Shown one piece after another: positions 53,225-64,000 of a DNA stretch of 64,000 nucleotides. A program made the position numbers and the translations under genes. Under the pieces are notes generated by a model. It ran no database searches, was not told the DNA's origin, and worked only from the letters and a program-made list of their open reading frames with translations. The first letter of the stretch is position 1. The number at the start of each line of letters is the position of its first letter. The stretch is from Schistocerca nitens. Taxonomy: Eukaryota > Arthropoda > Insecta > Orthoptera > Acrididae. The stretch covers positions 356,729,234-356,793,233 of the forward strand of contig NC_064622.1 of NCBI RefSeq assembly GCF_023898315.1, written 5' to 3'.

Positions 53225-54335
53225 GGTAGGATGGATGATTAAAGGAACCAAAATACTAGGTCATCAGCTCCTTTTCCTCAGATAGGTCTACATAACTGTA
53301 GATCAGAGACAGCCTACCACACAAAACCTAGGGAGAGAAAACCCCCAAGGTCAATGAAGAGAGATAAGGGACAAAAAGAAGAAAGGGAGATGGGGGAAGA
53401 AAGGCAGGCAAGGTGCCTGATCTAGAGAGCAGCCAGAATCCCTGAAAACAGAGTGCAATGAGGGGACATACATCCCCCAGCTCCCACCACTTACCAAAGA
53501 TACTCCACTATGAAACTGCCCAGGAAATGCTAGCAACATGGAGAGGACAAGAGAAGCAAAAAGAGACAGGAGATGAAGAAGTCTAACACACCACACAAGA
53601 GTGGATGGGGGGGGGGGGGGGGGGGAAGAGTAAAATGACAGGTAGGTTGAGGGCCAGGCTGACCCATCAAGCCCAGACTGCCACAGTCTGTGTTCTGCCA
53701 GCACCCAATGGATCGATAAGGTTAATTGGGCCTCTGTTAAAAGAGTTGTAAAAGCCCCCTTCACAAAGAAAACATTAAACTAAGTCAACTGCCGAGGCAT
53801 CGTCTCTTAACACCAGAGGTAGTGAGTCAGAGAGATCAAGAGTCTGCCCACAGGGTGGCGTGGTTGGGACAGTCCAGCAAAATGTGGACAACCATCAAAC
53901 GGGAACCACAATTACAGTGGTGTGGGTCCTCATGACGGACGAGATGGCCAAGAGTCAGTGAACTATGGCTGATGTGCAGCCAGCAAAAGATGATAGAGTC
54001 CCTGTCAAAAGCCTGCATGGAGGACCTCCACAGATTCAGTCTCATTTATCACCCATAGTTAGTTTGGTGAAGTGAAGTCAGAATGAGCCATTCTGTATTC
54101 CGGGTTACTAAAACTTGACCGTAATACTGATCTTTTCAAAATACCAATATCAAGAGTTCATTTACTGGTAGCCTGTTTGGCGAGGCTATCAGCGAGTTCA
54201 TTACCCAGGTTCCCAATGTGGCCCAGTCCAGACAAAGGTCTTGGTGAGGGTAACACTGGTGAAGGGCTTAAAAACCGCTTAAGGAGTCATTGCAGTCATG
54301 GAATTTGATCAGCTGTAGGAAGAAGATCAAGGCAA
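53225..54335 (-). mobile_element. LINE 3' part with RNase H domain (I/R1-like group)
   Basis: On the - strand: NELADSLAKQA (about 54215-54180, RNase H end motif preceded by GPHWEPG), then LHISHSSLTLGHLVRHEDPH and HCNCGSRLMVVHILLDCPNH (53990-53865), the CCHC-like tail typical of LINEs with RNase H. A non-coding 3' part follows to about 53225, with a 20-bp G run at about 53608-53625. RNase H marks it as a LINE lineage separate from the RTE and CR1/L2 copies. Confidence 0.65.
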
Positions 54336-54339
54336 AATT

Positions 54340-54615
54340 AAATATGAGTAAAAGAAGACAGCAGAAAACTCGAATGCAAGCTGAGTAAGCAGCTACTGAC
54401 TCTCAAATAAAGAGGAGTGTGAGGAATGACTAGAGAAAGTGGATGGATGAGCAAGCTCTGAGAGCAGAGACAGCCGCAGCAAGGAGTGATGCAAAAGAAC
54501 TGTACCACATCACTAGAATGTTGTCCAAAACAGGTTTCAACAAGAATAGACCTGTGAAAAGACCTCAACAGAGGTCAAGACAAATCAGGATCCAAGTGAT
54601 GCACCACGGAGGTGT
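54340..54615 (+). mobile_element. LINE linker fragment
   Basis: The + strand reads RKWMDEQALRAETAAARSDA, KELYHITRMLSKTGFNKNRP and VKR, which fits the linker between endonuclease and RT (xAAxxxDxKxLYxITRxLSG...NRPVKD) of RTE/CR1-like LINEs. It abuts the RNase H LINE piece in the opposite orientation. Confidence 0.5.
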
Positions 54616-55978
54616 GTGGGAGTGGGGTCGATTGACAGGTAGAAGAGGAAACATGGAGTTCATAGAGGAGGGACCGGACGAAGATTGCGATCATGATCTC
54701 TGATCAGGGACACCATTGTGGGAGTTGGATTTTCATGTTTGGAAAGGTGAGATAGTAGTTTGGATGCTTAGGGTAGCCGCGTATGTTGGTAGCATAATTG
54801 ACAAGCTGTTGTTGGCACCTGATCTGCAATGGAGGTACGTCAGCCTCCACGAGTAAGCTGTTCACAAGGCTAGTTTAAAAGGTTTCTGTCGCAAGCTGAA
54901 CACAGCAGTGGTGTATCAAATCCAGTAATCACAATGCTGACTGGGATGCCGAACTGTATGCCAGATTCCCATAATCAAGAGAGGACTTTGTAAGCTGCAG
55001 AATGGTAGCACAATCAACACTCCAGCTGCTAGTTACTCGGGCAGCAAAACGTATTAATGTGCAGCCAGCACTTTCCCTTAAGCTGGCAAAGATGTGGACT
55101 CCATGTAGACTGAGAATTTAAGACCAGTTCTAAAAAGTAACAGTATTATTCTTGTGGCTGTTTGCAACTCAACCTGTCTCTCTATGGTATGCGCCAATCT
55201 ACCCTTTTCTCAATATTGTTGATTCTTTACACAAATACAATGGGAAATCATAAAGACACTATCATCACAGAAATATAAAGTTACATAATTATTTTGTTTA
55301 GCTGCAAGTACATGTGTACAGTCCTTGTACATGTTGAAATCTCCATGCTTCAGTGCTGCAGCATGCTGCTAGAGGAGACAAAGACAAAAATTGGTTCAAG
55401 GCCGCAGGTAAAGTGGAGATGGGCTGCATCATTTTCTTTTTAGCTCCTCTAGCAGCATTCTACAGTTTTGTTATGTGAGGATTTCAGTCAGTACCACGAC
55501 TGCACACATGTATCTCTAAAAAAAAAATTACTTACATAACTATATTTCAAAGTAATAATTAAAACTTTATAGCTACCCATCATATAATGCTGGAGTGCTC
55601 CCTCCTCACTAAATTATTTTCGTACATCTATTTCTGTGCAAAGTAATTTTGCTCTGTTAATAAGCTGTGCATCTTTTTTTCCTTTCACCTCTCTCCACAC
55701 CTCAATGTCAGACCTCTTCACTCATCCAGTCAACTTTATTTTCATGAGATCATATTTAATTGCAAATGTAAATGGCAAAAATGATTTATCTTCACTGTGC
55801 CAGAAAAGGGGAAAGAAGGTATTCTTTCCTAAACACTATACATAAATGTATGTTGAACTGATACAGAACCTCAAATATTTTGTACAGTGCATTAACTTGC
55901 AGTTCTGAAACATTTCCCAGATAGCTTGAAGCAGTAGGGGCAGCAAGACACAGATAAAAACCAACTTCTTAAAAACTG
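54616..55978. other. TfIIA-L intron 1, nothing recognised
   Basis: Short open frames only, without known motifs. Confidence 0.45.
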
Positions 55979-56057
55979 TCAACCCTAGAGCAGGAACGGG
56001 GTAGTTGACATTTAGCAGGATCTCAATGCCATTCATATTGGCATATGTCAGCTAGTG

Positions 56058-56143
56058 AATGCTTATAAGCATTTCTGCGATCAATACGCCAGTGTGGCCA
56101 ATGCTTATAACTGTTTCCGCAATCAACAAGCCAGTGCGGCTTA
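56058..56143 (+). repeat. Two subterminal direct repeats in piggyBac copy
   Basis: aatgcttataagcatttctg and aatgcttataactgtttccg begin two successive units that share cgcaatcaa/cgatcaata and gccagtg(t/c)ggc; the start of a third follows (ttataagcc). Confidence 0.75.
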
Positions 56144-56295
56144 TAAGCCGTGCATTTACTAACTGAATACTCAGTTTAGTTTGTTAGATTGTGCACTCGT
56201 GTTAATACAAGCAACCAACGAAATATCATGTAACATTTTCCTGCCTGCAGTTGTGTGTTTTTGTCTTTAATCATTTGTGTTGTGCATTGTTTGCA

Positions 56296-57978
56296 ATGGT
56301 GGCGAATCTACTAGCACCTTCTAACCTGAAACACAGTAGGAAGAGTGAACAATATACTGACCATGAGTTACTGAGTGTGTTAGAAGATAGTGATGTAGAG
56401 TTCAGAGGGGACGAACCAGAGGAGGGTGGCTGGAATTTGGAGACTGCAGAAACATACCATAGTGATGACAGTGTGGAAGGAGAACTGTCGAATATGTTTC
56501 GCGGCAGTTCGGAATCAGAGGAAACCGCTGACGATAAAGAACTCGAGCTCGCCGACGTAAGCAAACCAGGTGCGATTTGGCATGAAGAGCCACATGGGAT
56601 GCAATATTGTCTGTTTACAAAAGCAGAATGTCTGCAGATAAATCCTGCTGACAATACGCCAATGGGTTTCTTTAGGCTACTGGTTACAGATGACATACCA
56701 CACTCTTAGTTGATGAAACGAATGGTAACACACAATATATTTGTGAGCGAAAATACGAAAGAGGGCCCCAAGATTAGTAATTGGAAACCTTTAAGTATAC
56801 AATAAATACTAGTCTTCCTGGGTATTTAATTACACATGGGTAATGTCAAATACGCCGAATTACAAGACTACTGGAAGAAAGACCTGCTGTTTGAAAATAG
56901 AGGAATAGTGATGATTATGGGCAGAGACAGATATTTGCTCATCTTACGCTCACTGCATTTTGCAAAAAAATTCAGTCAGGAGATCCAAAACCAGATGATC
57001 GACTATGTAAGATACACCCTATACTGAATTATTTTAACAACAGCATGTGTCAGGTTTATTATACAGGTAGGGACCTATCTTTGGATGAATCCATGGTTCT
57101 TTAGAGGAGGCGATTGTCATTTAGACAATATATAAAGAACAAAAGGAATAATTATGGCATCAAATTGTAGATGCTAAATAATCCAGACAATTTCGTAAAT
57201 AAATGCGCTGTGTACACAGGGATGTGTGGTGATATGGGAGGAAAAGGACGTGTTGAAAAGATAGTATTACATTTGTTGGAAGAGAAGCTGCATGTTGGCC
57301 ATCACGTTCACATAGACAATTTTTACAACAGCTTTGATTTAGCTAAAACCCTGTTGAATGCAAAAACACATTGCACCAGGACACTAAGGTTAATAGGAGA
57401 AATACCCCTAAAGACGTGGTATGCGCAAAACTCGGGAAAGGAGACACCATTGCACAATATTTGCATGGCATAATTATCAGCAGGTGGAAGGATAGACGAG
57501 AGGTCTCCTATATTTCCACAGACTATCATAATACAATGGGACGTGTGCTGAATGCAAGCCAGCAAAGCAAATAGTCTCAAGACCACTGCCAATTATCAAA
57601 TATAATAGTAGTATGTCTGGGACCGATAGGCAGGACCAGATGATGTATTATTTATGTGAACGAAAGACTATCTGCTGGCCAAAGTAACTATTCTTCCATG
57701 TATTTGACATGCTAATGGTCAATTCACATTACCTATATAATAAATATTCAGTGCATAGAATGTGTACGATTATAGAATACAAATAATAAAGGGAGTACTT
57801 CCACCAATGGATGTCACAAAAGGTGTGCATAACAAATACCGTAAAGACACACACATTGTGCAAAGTGGGACACAATTGAAGGGAAGAAGCAAGTTGTGAG
57901 GAAGCAATGTACAATGTGTGCATAACATGTCCAAACAAACATTGATTCTGTTTGAACTGCTACACAATTTCACATCCG
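56296..57978 (+). pseudogene. piggyBac transposase (broken)
   Basis: From ATG 56296: acidic N-terminus (ELLSVLEDSDVEFRGDEPEE), then NPADNTPMGFFRLLVTDD, YAELQDYWKKDLLFENRGIV, MGRDRYLLILRSLHFA. The three catalytic aspartates can be found, in different frames: LSLDESMV (about 57073), HVHIDNFYNSFDLAKTL (about 57308) and MSGTDRQDQMMYY (about 57613). Further traces of the C-terminal cysteine-rich tail reach about 57960. Several frame shifts and stops break it. Living relatives cut and paste at TTAA. Confidence 0.8.
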
Positions 57979-57980
57979 TA

Positions 57981-60428
57981 ATGTAATGGAATGTTTTATC
58001 TTCTGAGGAAGATCTGCTCGTGTTCGATTCATAAAATGTTTGTATTTGTTTTATTTGTAGCCAAGTAAAATGCTGTTACATTGATTGCTCAGAACATGTT
58101 TCTGTACAGTACATGGACTTATTTGTGGTTTTCTATAAAAACCATCACCTCTACACCTTGTAAACTTATTTATTACATGGGATTTGGTTTCCAAAGCACC
58201 TCACAGCAGATGAGTCCTGTTTAGTTTTCTCTGTTTCATAAATCTTTTGGTGTTTTATATTGAGCAATTACCTAGAGTGTAAGCAAAAACTGTCAGCTTG
58301 GATAATACACTTTGATCATTTTCAGTATATCCATTGTGGATGACGAACTGTGATTTAAATTGGCATTTATGTGGTAATAAAGCAACTGCTTGCATATTTA
58401 TTACCAGATAAACACACACTTTGATTAATCTAGTGCACCTCCAACTCACAAGTTACAGTGCTGTGCATTGAGCATGCAAGTTATTTTTTGTTTTGTGTAG
58501 ACAGTATTCAACAGCTTTTAGGAAGATTAAAAATATAAAACACAACTGTACCACATTTTTTTTTATTATTGAAGACCAATTTCAGTTCAACGACAGACTA
58601 TATTGGGCCTCAAAAAGCAACTCAGCTATGCATTCTCACAGGTACAATAACAATTGTAACTCACAGGTTGTGCCATTTCCTTAGTGTGTCTCGAAGTACA
58701 AGCTGTTAAGTACAACGTTCTTGCCACACACCTTTCACTTTAGGGTATGCCAAAGAAATAAACTAAGCACTTGGTATGCTGTATAGTGCACATTCTCTCA
58801 ACATTTCTTCTGGCCAATACTTGATACCACAGTTGGTCGTGCCTTTGTGTAAGGGCAAAACAAAGCTAAATGACATTCAGATCTTTTCGATGTTCCACTA
58901 AACATTGCTGGTATTTCTTTGGAACTTGTTTCTGTTTAGTTGTTAGCAATTTATGAACCCTTTATGCATAAATATTTACAGGTGCAAGACATTACGAAAA
59001 ATTGTTACTGTTACACTGTGGAATACATTAAACATGTCAGATCACACAAAATATATTTTTGACAATCTTTATTTAGAATGACCTCAAAATGTGTTTATTA
59101 CTAAAGTACCTGGGATTTAAAAACTGTACACAACTGTAAAAATACATATCCACCACACACTATAATTTCATCTGTGTTATTTTTGTTTCCTGTCACCTAT
59201 GACAAAATCTCACTAAACACTGTTAACACAAAAATTGTTATATACAGAGGATGTCCGAGGAATTTTCATCCTTCCATTTTATTGACTTGCCTTCCAACCA
59301 CACACTTGTTAAAAGACTTGTTAACTGAGTATAGTGTTGTCCTTTTTCCCCTTTTGTTTAAGTGCAGTGCAAGGGGAGCTTCCTCATTTGTAATGTGAAT
59401 ATCACTACTCTGAGTTCAACACTTCAAGTTATGGTTTCATTGTTGGCTGTTACCTTTTTTTTTTTTATCCCCTCTGCACAGGAGCCATCCACAACAAAGC
59501 TAAGCCTACTGTAATTTCAAAAAGTACTCATCTCTTTACTAATTACAACTGGTTAAATATCAGTTTTTAATATACTGAATGCAAGTGACAGGTTTATTGT
59601 AATACTGAGACATGATTTTGTCAATTTACTATATGCTGAAAAAGATAAAAAAAAATACTTTTTGAAAAGAAACACTTAACCCCTACCTTGAGGGATTAAG
59701 TTGCTCCTTTGAAACAACGTAAGTATTAAATACAGAGAATTTGCAGACATTAAAGTGAATCAAAACCATTCTGAACACTGGCAGAGTTGCAACAATATAA
59801 TGTAACAACTTACTAACAGAGATTCAAATCCTATCCTAACCTCAGGTTCCTACAAGTCAGTAGGCTAAATCAAAAATTAAAAATAACATTTTAGACAATT
59901 TGTTCATTCTCATTTACACCTTGAAGTTCCTTAGGCCACATCCAACATGTGTGTGCCTTGAGCAGTGTTGAAACACACAATAAGAAATTTCCTTGAGCAC
60001 ATATTCCCATTCTACAAGACAAATCAATGTCGGTGTCAAACATTTCTTTGTGCATGAATCTTTTATAGCTGGCAACCATTGAGGGGGGAAGGGAAGAGGG
60101 CATGAACATCCAATTCACTACTTAGAAATGTATCAAAGTGGAAAATAAAATATCTTGCAAGCACCGTATATACCGACTTATTCATAAAGTAATCAGTGGA
60201 CTTCATGTTAAATACAATACTACAAGGACTTATTTCTTTCCTTGGTGTATCAGGATATGACGTTTGTTTTCTCAGGTGCTTCTAATAATTCACCAGCAGC
60301 ACAGAATAGAAATTAGGTCTGCAAATCAAGTACGTGATTTTTATCCTATGAGCCACGTTACCATGTCACATAAGTATGACAATTCCATTAATAAAGTAGT
60401 CCAATACATTAAGATACCAAATAGTTAC
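57981..60428. other. TfIIA-L intron 1, nothing firmly recognised
   Basis: AT-rich. The short stretch tatacagaggatgtccgagg (59240-59260) looks like the end of a common DNA transposon, but no partner end was found. Confidence 0.45.
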
Positions 60429-60785
60429 CTGTTGTGTTTGATGATGTTGCTGGAGATGGAGCTGGGAATTGTTGGCATTATGCATTGACGTCGTAACGGG
60501 CGTTAGTATTTGCGTCTGTCCAGGCATTGCAACAGTTTTCGCTACCATGCCAAGGCTCACACCATTACCTTTTGTCATTAACAGCTGAGGTGGCTGAGGT
60601 TCTGAATTGTCTGGACCTACTTCGACAGCTTTGCTAGACAGGACTTTCGTTTCCCATAACTGCTTCAATTCTTGCAATACCTGTTCATCCATTCCTTCAT
60701 CAAGGAAGTTTTCCCGTACACCAGATATGACATCGTCTATAACGCTTTGATAGAACTTCACCACATTCATCTGACTATGAGCCAT
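60429..60785 (-). CDS. TfIIA-L: TfIIA-L coding exon 1 (N-terminal helical region)
   Basis: ATG at 60785-60783; donor gtaactattt follows 60429; 119 codons. It encodes MAHSQMNVVKFYQSVIDDVI, GVRENFLDEGMDEQVLQELK and QLWETKVLSSKAVEV, the conserved alpha N-terminus that pairs with the TFIIA small subunit, followed by a linker starting the Q-rich part (HLQQHHQTQQ). The ATG fits the start of homologues, so no upstream coding exon is needed. Confidence 0.95.
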
Positions 60786-61659
60786 TATTTTTTATGTAGA
60801 CTTTTGGGTGTTTCCAGTCTACAGTGATCTCTGTGACTTTCCAGTATAATTTCCTGCGAAAGCAAAGTACATGTATTTTTAATATTCATACGTCAACACA
60901 TGATCAAACCTTGAGAACTGTCCCAAGTATTATGCTAATCGTTCAACACACAAGCACGGGCACGAAGCCAATTATCATTGATTACAACTCTCAGAAAGTA
61001 GCAAAAACAGCTTAAAGGGTGATCACCTAGCTACTCAGAAATAAATGCCAAAAGCGTATTTATACCACATTGCGCTGCTCGTATTTTAGAAAACGATGAT
61101 TTATCAAGCTCCACATTACACATTTTTGAGAAGTGTCGCTTATGCTGCTTACAATCGCTCCTTATACACATCGACCAAACCACAAGAGCATTACATTTTT
61201 TTCCGCTTACCAATAATGCGCACCCCTCCTTCTACGAATCACGTAAACGAATATATAGCACTATAGCAGCAAGCCTTATCAGCACTAACTTCGCGTTTCA
61301 AAGATACTGCAACTGTGCAGACGTGATGTTACTTTCTAGAAAATAGTAAGAGACTACCAAGTTAACATCGAAGATTCGTGTAGAGAACACTCTAGCTTTG
61401 CAGCTAATCTCTAATTCTCTCTATATGTCTGCTAATTAAGTCTTTTCGTTATTGATTCTAATTTATTAATAATTCCGTAAGGACGTAAGCTTACACAACA
61501 ACGTTGGTTGTTTTGTTTGATTAACTTGGCAGTACTGTGTGACATATTGAAAGATTATGTTTTGTTTATATCACTAGTTCCCTACATGGTTGTAGGAAAG
61601 GTAGTGGTAGTGTAATTTTTTTGTTTGTAAATTTGTGGTTAGTGTTGGAACCTCCTAAA
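60786..61659. promoter_or_regulatory. Shared divergent promoter region
   Basis: 874 bp separate the two start codons of oppositely transcribed genes (TfIIA-L on -, HSPBP1-like on +). No repeat is seen here, unlike the rest of the window, and G+C is locally less extreme. Both 5' UTRs must lie here or begin here. No TATA box or initiator was identified with confidence. Confidence 0.6.
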
Positions 61660-61875
61660 ATGTCATCTGATAACAGTGGTGCGGGTGAAAATGTTGATAG
61701 AACTGCAGCACGCGAATCTCTTCCACCAGCTATAGAATATCCAGGACCGAATAACATCACAGTTTCACCAAATCAGCCAAGACAACCAACAACATTGCAG
61801 GACCTTCTAAGATTTAGTGTCGAGGCGGCAGGTGGACAAATGACGCAGAATAATGCTGTTGCGATAGACGAAGAG
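61660..61875 (+). CDS. HSPBP1: Probable HSPBP1/Fes1-type Hsp70 nucleotide exchange factor, coding exon 1
   Basis: ATG at 61660 in context aaaATGt; donor gtacgg after 61875; 72 codons, phase 0. It encodes MSSDNSGAGENVDRTAARES, PGPNNITVSPNQPRQPTTLQ and DLLRFSVEAAGGQMTQNNAV ending AIDEE. Human HspBP1 has a low-complexity N-terminus, then NLQGLLQMAITAG and MSEERRQWL; the order and spacing fit (TLQDLLRFSVEAAGG, then IDEE with the arginines expected in the next exon). HspBP1 binds the Hsp70 nucleotide-binding domain and promotes ADP release in the cytosol. The armadillo repeats would lie downstream of the window. Identification rests on one short motif. Confidence 0.6.
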
Positions 61876-62379
61876 GTACGGTTTTCTAGATTTTATACAC
61901 ATTCTATAGATTAGTCACATTACTGATTGTAAAACAGGCGCGATATTTCCAATTTGAAATTATAAATTTTCAGAGTATGTGTGTTATTCAGACAAAAAGG
62001 TGCGTGTTGCAAATTTCATGTGCTGTATGTATGCGGTGTCGTCTAAGAAAATTGAATGAAGTTGAGGTTTTTTTTGTTAGGTTCTGTTGGTTGAGCCTGT
62101 TTTTTTAAATAAATGTAATCACTATAACTTCAGTTTTGTTAAATGCATATTGTTTAAGGATTCAGAAATTTCAGTGTTTATTTTAGATTGCCAACAAAAA
62201 ATTAAAAACTAACATTTGTTAAAGAAATAACAGCAGAACAAAATACCCATTTTCTGTGATTGTTTGGTTTCACCCAGCATATTACATGTTTAAACAGTCT
62301 TAAGGTATACTGCTGTTTCACAGTATTCAAAGGGCACAATATTTGCCTGTTAGACATGTCACCACCATTAGGTTAGCTG
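61876..62379. other. Intron 1 of the HSPBP1-like gene, first part
   Basis: No element recognised before the Penelope-like fossil. Confidence 0.5.
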
Positions 62380-63884
62380 ACAAACCGACTTTCCTTGGGG
62401 GTCCAGAGCCGACCTACGACCCCTCACCCTGCGGGCCACTCAGTGCATATACCGCCAAAAGAATGCATGAAGGCAGCTACTGAAACAGTTGTGTTGGATT
62501 CTGTGGCCAGCAGTACCTGGCAGGGCACCCCAGTTGCAGTAGGCTAAGTAGTATGGATTTAGTCACTCTGTCTACCAGTTCATTGTATTTGTTTAGTGTC
62601 TCCTTATTTAGAGCTTCTGCTAGTTCTCAAGGCTTGTTGAGATTATACTCACAGTCCTGTTGATGAGATTGTCCCTGGTGCACATTTCAGTGTCTCCTCT
62701 AATGGCGCTGCCCATTATTTCAGTGTGTGTTAAAATTCTGGTGCATTCACATTCCATCATATGAGTGTCAGACAAAGAGTTCTCTGTGACCTCTGATTCA
62801 TTAGAATACCTTAGTCAAGTATGCCACTTCAGTTGTTGGTGTCAATAAATGATGGTGCACACTGTTTGTCCAGTAAATGTCTTGCCACTTTCTCAAGGAA
62901 TCTGGTCTTCAGTAAACCAATGTCATATTTGGTGTCCCACAATAATTCCCATGTTTTGTTTGGCGATTGCCTCATCTTCCTCTACCAAACACATTTTGGT
63001 CACTATATCTGCATCACTGAGTTGCTTGAATGTCAGTTCATAGGCATCGCTCGTTACGCATTTGTGGGTGTTCTTACTCAGTGCTTTTTCAGTATGTGCC
63101 CAATACCACACTGGTGTAAAGTATAAAAGGCAGTGGCCTTTTTTTTCTGTGTAACTTCATCTGTCTTGAAAAAGGTTGTGCAGGAGTGGTCTGATCTCCC
63201 GTTCTGAATAACTGTTTTCCTGGAGCACTGTTTTTAGGTGTTCCAGTTCCTGGGAGACACACTATTTATCTGAGTTGATGTTCTCCCTGTATACTAATGT
63301 TTTCAACACCCTACTGGTTGTGACAGAGGTCTGCATGTAAGTACATATCAGTCTGCATTTGCTTCCAGTATACACAGTAACCCAGAGTGCCATCCACTCT
63401 TCTGGATATCATGAAACCCTTTATTTTGGTCTCCATGGAGAATCTGATGTTTGCATGCAGCCAGTGGAGTTCAGATGTGCAAGGAAGTCATGAAGCTTGT
63501 CTTTTCCACGATTAGTATCATCTATGTAATGGAAAAAGCAAATGGGTTTCCATTTGGGTGACTTCAGGACTGCCTCCTCAAAGTGTTTCATATCCAGATT
63601 TGCAATCACAGGTGAGAGTGGGCTGCCCATTGCAACTCCATCCATCCAATATTCTCCATTTAATAGAAAATATATGGAGGCCAGGCTACGCCTGAAAAGA
63701 GGGGGGGGGGGGGGGGGAGGGTCTTAGAGTCAGATATCTGACTAATGAGTTCTAATGACATATGACATCCTGCTGCAACAGCAACAAAGCTAAGCAAGAT
63801 GTTAAGAAATTTCAGAAAATCCACAGAGTTTTGAGTGTGATGCAGGCATTTACCCACATAAGGATTTAGTATGTCTTTCAGGTA
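62380..63884 (-). mobile_element. Penelope-like element fossil, RT to GIY-YIG region
   Basis: The - strand carries reverse-transcriptase pieces: an N-terminal part around 63880-63740, then DGVAMGSPLSPVIANLDMKH and FFHYIDDT (63645-63540), the core motif of Penelope-type RTs. Downstream pieces to about 62400 include a likely remnant of the linker and GIY-YIG part. It is a different lineage from copies A and B. It is broken in many places and has no visible terminal repeats. A G run of about 17 bp lies at 63702-63718. Confidence 0.6.
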
Positions 63885-64000
63885 CAAGGGGCATTCAATA
63901 AGTAACACAACACAGTTTTTTTTTTATGAAAATAGATTGTCTTTATCAGGATTCCTGTACACCATATTCCCCAATCTTTTGGCTACAAAACCCTCTTTTT
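63885..64000 (+). mobile_element. Left end of a Tc1/mariner-like transposon, cut by window edge
   Basis: Directly after TA (63883-63884) the sequence caaggggcattcaataagta begins, which I recognise as the inverted end of a widespread insect mariner-like element. The rest runs off the window, so no transposase can be seen. Confidence 0.45.

Larger units (their letters stand above)
55983..57980 (+). mobile_element. piggyBac-type DNA transposon, decayed
   Basis: It starts CCCTAGAGCAGGAACGGGGT at 55983, preceded by TCAA (one change from the TTAA target). This matches the CCCTAG-type inverted end of piggyBac elements. Two near-identical 42-44 bp blocks follow (56058-56143), then a broken transposase. 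No right inverted end with TTAA was found, so the 3' limit is open. Confidence 0.75.
41376..60785 (-). other. TfIIA-L: TfIIA-L (TFIIA large subunit) gene body
   Basis: Three coding exons on the - strand (60785-60429, 52815-52345, 41726-41376) join in phase 0 to 392 codons plus TGA; human TFIIA-alpha/beta is 376 residues. TFIIA is a general transcription factor for RNA polymerase II that binds TBP and stabilises it on promoter DNA. The N-terminal third (alpha) forms a four-helix bundle with the small subunit. The middle is glutamine-rich and flexible. The acidic region and C-terminal beta-barrel (beta) bind TBP and DNA. Introns of 7.6 and 10.6 kb hold a piggyBac copy, several LINEs and an LTR fossil. 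The gene faces RAD50 tail to tail and diverges from the gene at 61660. Confidence 0.95.

Noticed and set aside
59235-59265. tatacagaggatgtccgagg as the end of a DNA transposon
   Set aside because: No inverted partner or target duplication was found; too short to call.
1-64000. CRISPR arrays, operons, ribosome binding sites, replication origins
   Set aside because: The window is intron-rich insect DNA; none of these bacterial features is present.

Overview
The window is eukaryotic nuclear DNA, most likely from a large-genome polyneopteran insect such as a grasshopper or locust. Three conserved genes are split by very long introns filled with LINEs, SINEs, Penelope-like elements and DNA transposons. 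The proteins read as arthropod-like, and several repeats look like types I associate with locust genomes. The species call rests on recall, not on a search.

Host genes: (1) the last six coding exons of RAD50, a DNA-repair ATPase, on the + strand (9971-26497). They join in frame to 244 codons plus a stop and carry the Rad50 signature motif, Walker B and C-terminal lobe. (2) A complete three-coding-exon gene for the large subunit of TFIIA (TfIIA-L / GTF2A1) on the - strand (60785 down to 41376, 392 codons), with a conserved Taspase1-type cleavage site. (3) The first coding exon of a probable HSPBP1/Fes1-type Hsp70 nucleotide exchange factor on the + strand (61660-61875). It diverges from TfIIA-L across an 874-bp shared promoter region.

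Mobile DNA from left to right: a CR1/L2-type LINE with an SGNH-hydrolase-like ORF1 (1-3215, -); a LINE RT tail (4620-5515, -); a full-length RTE-type LINE with target-site duplication (6710-9685, +). Inside RAD50 introns lie a MITE, SINEs, LINE scraps, a 3.5-kb PIF/Harbinger element (15201-18688) and a decayed copy of an uncharacterised arthropod protein family (about 20862-21440). Between RAD50 and TfIIA-L lie two Penelope-like copies with inverted terminal arms (27069-27965 and 33980-37477), the second split by a TTAA-targeting transposon with a Mutator/Kolobok-like transposase (34103-36514). The same interval holds an RTE copy with an open 962-codon frame (28727-31615) and a Tc1/mariner-class element (37800-39360). 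Inside TfIIA-L introns lie a third RTE copy (44617-47874, -), a SINE pair, an LTR-retrotransposon fossil with a LINE inserted in it, LINE fragments and a piggyBac copy. The right end holds a broken Penelope-like element and the start of another DNA transposon.

The three RTE copies share sequence, end within about 10 nt of their stop codon in a (CAA)n tail, and have recognisable target-site duplications. The most unusual signals are: the inverted-arm Penelope insertions that keep only the GIY-YIG end; palindromes matching the GAAnnTTC heat-shock-element core at both ends of the Harbinger element; a compact stem arrangement at the RTE 5' end that may be an HDV-like ribozyme; and the nested TTAA element.
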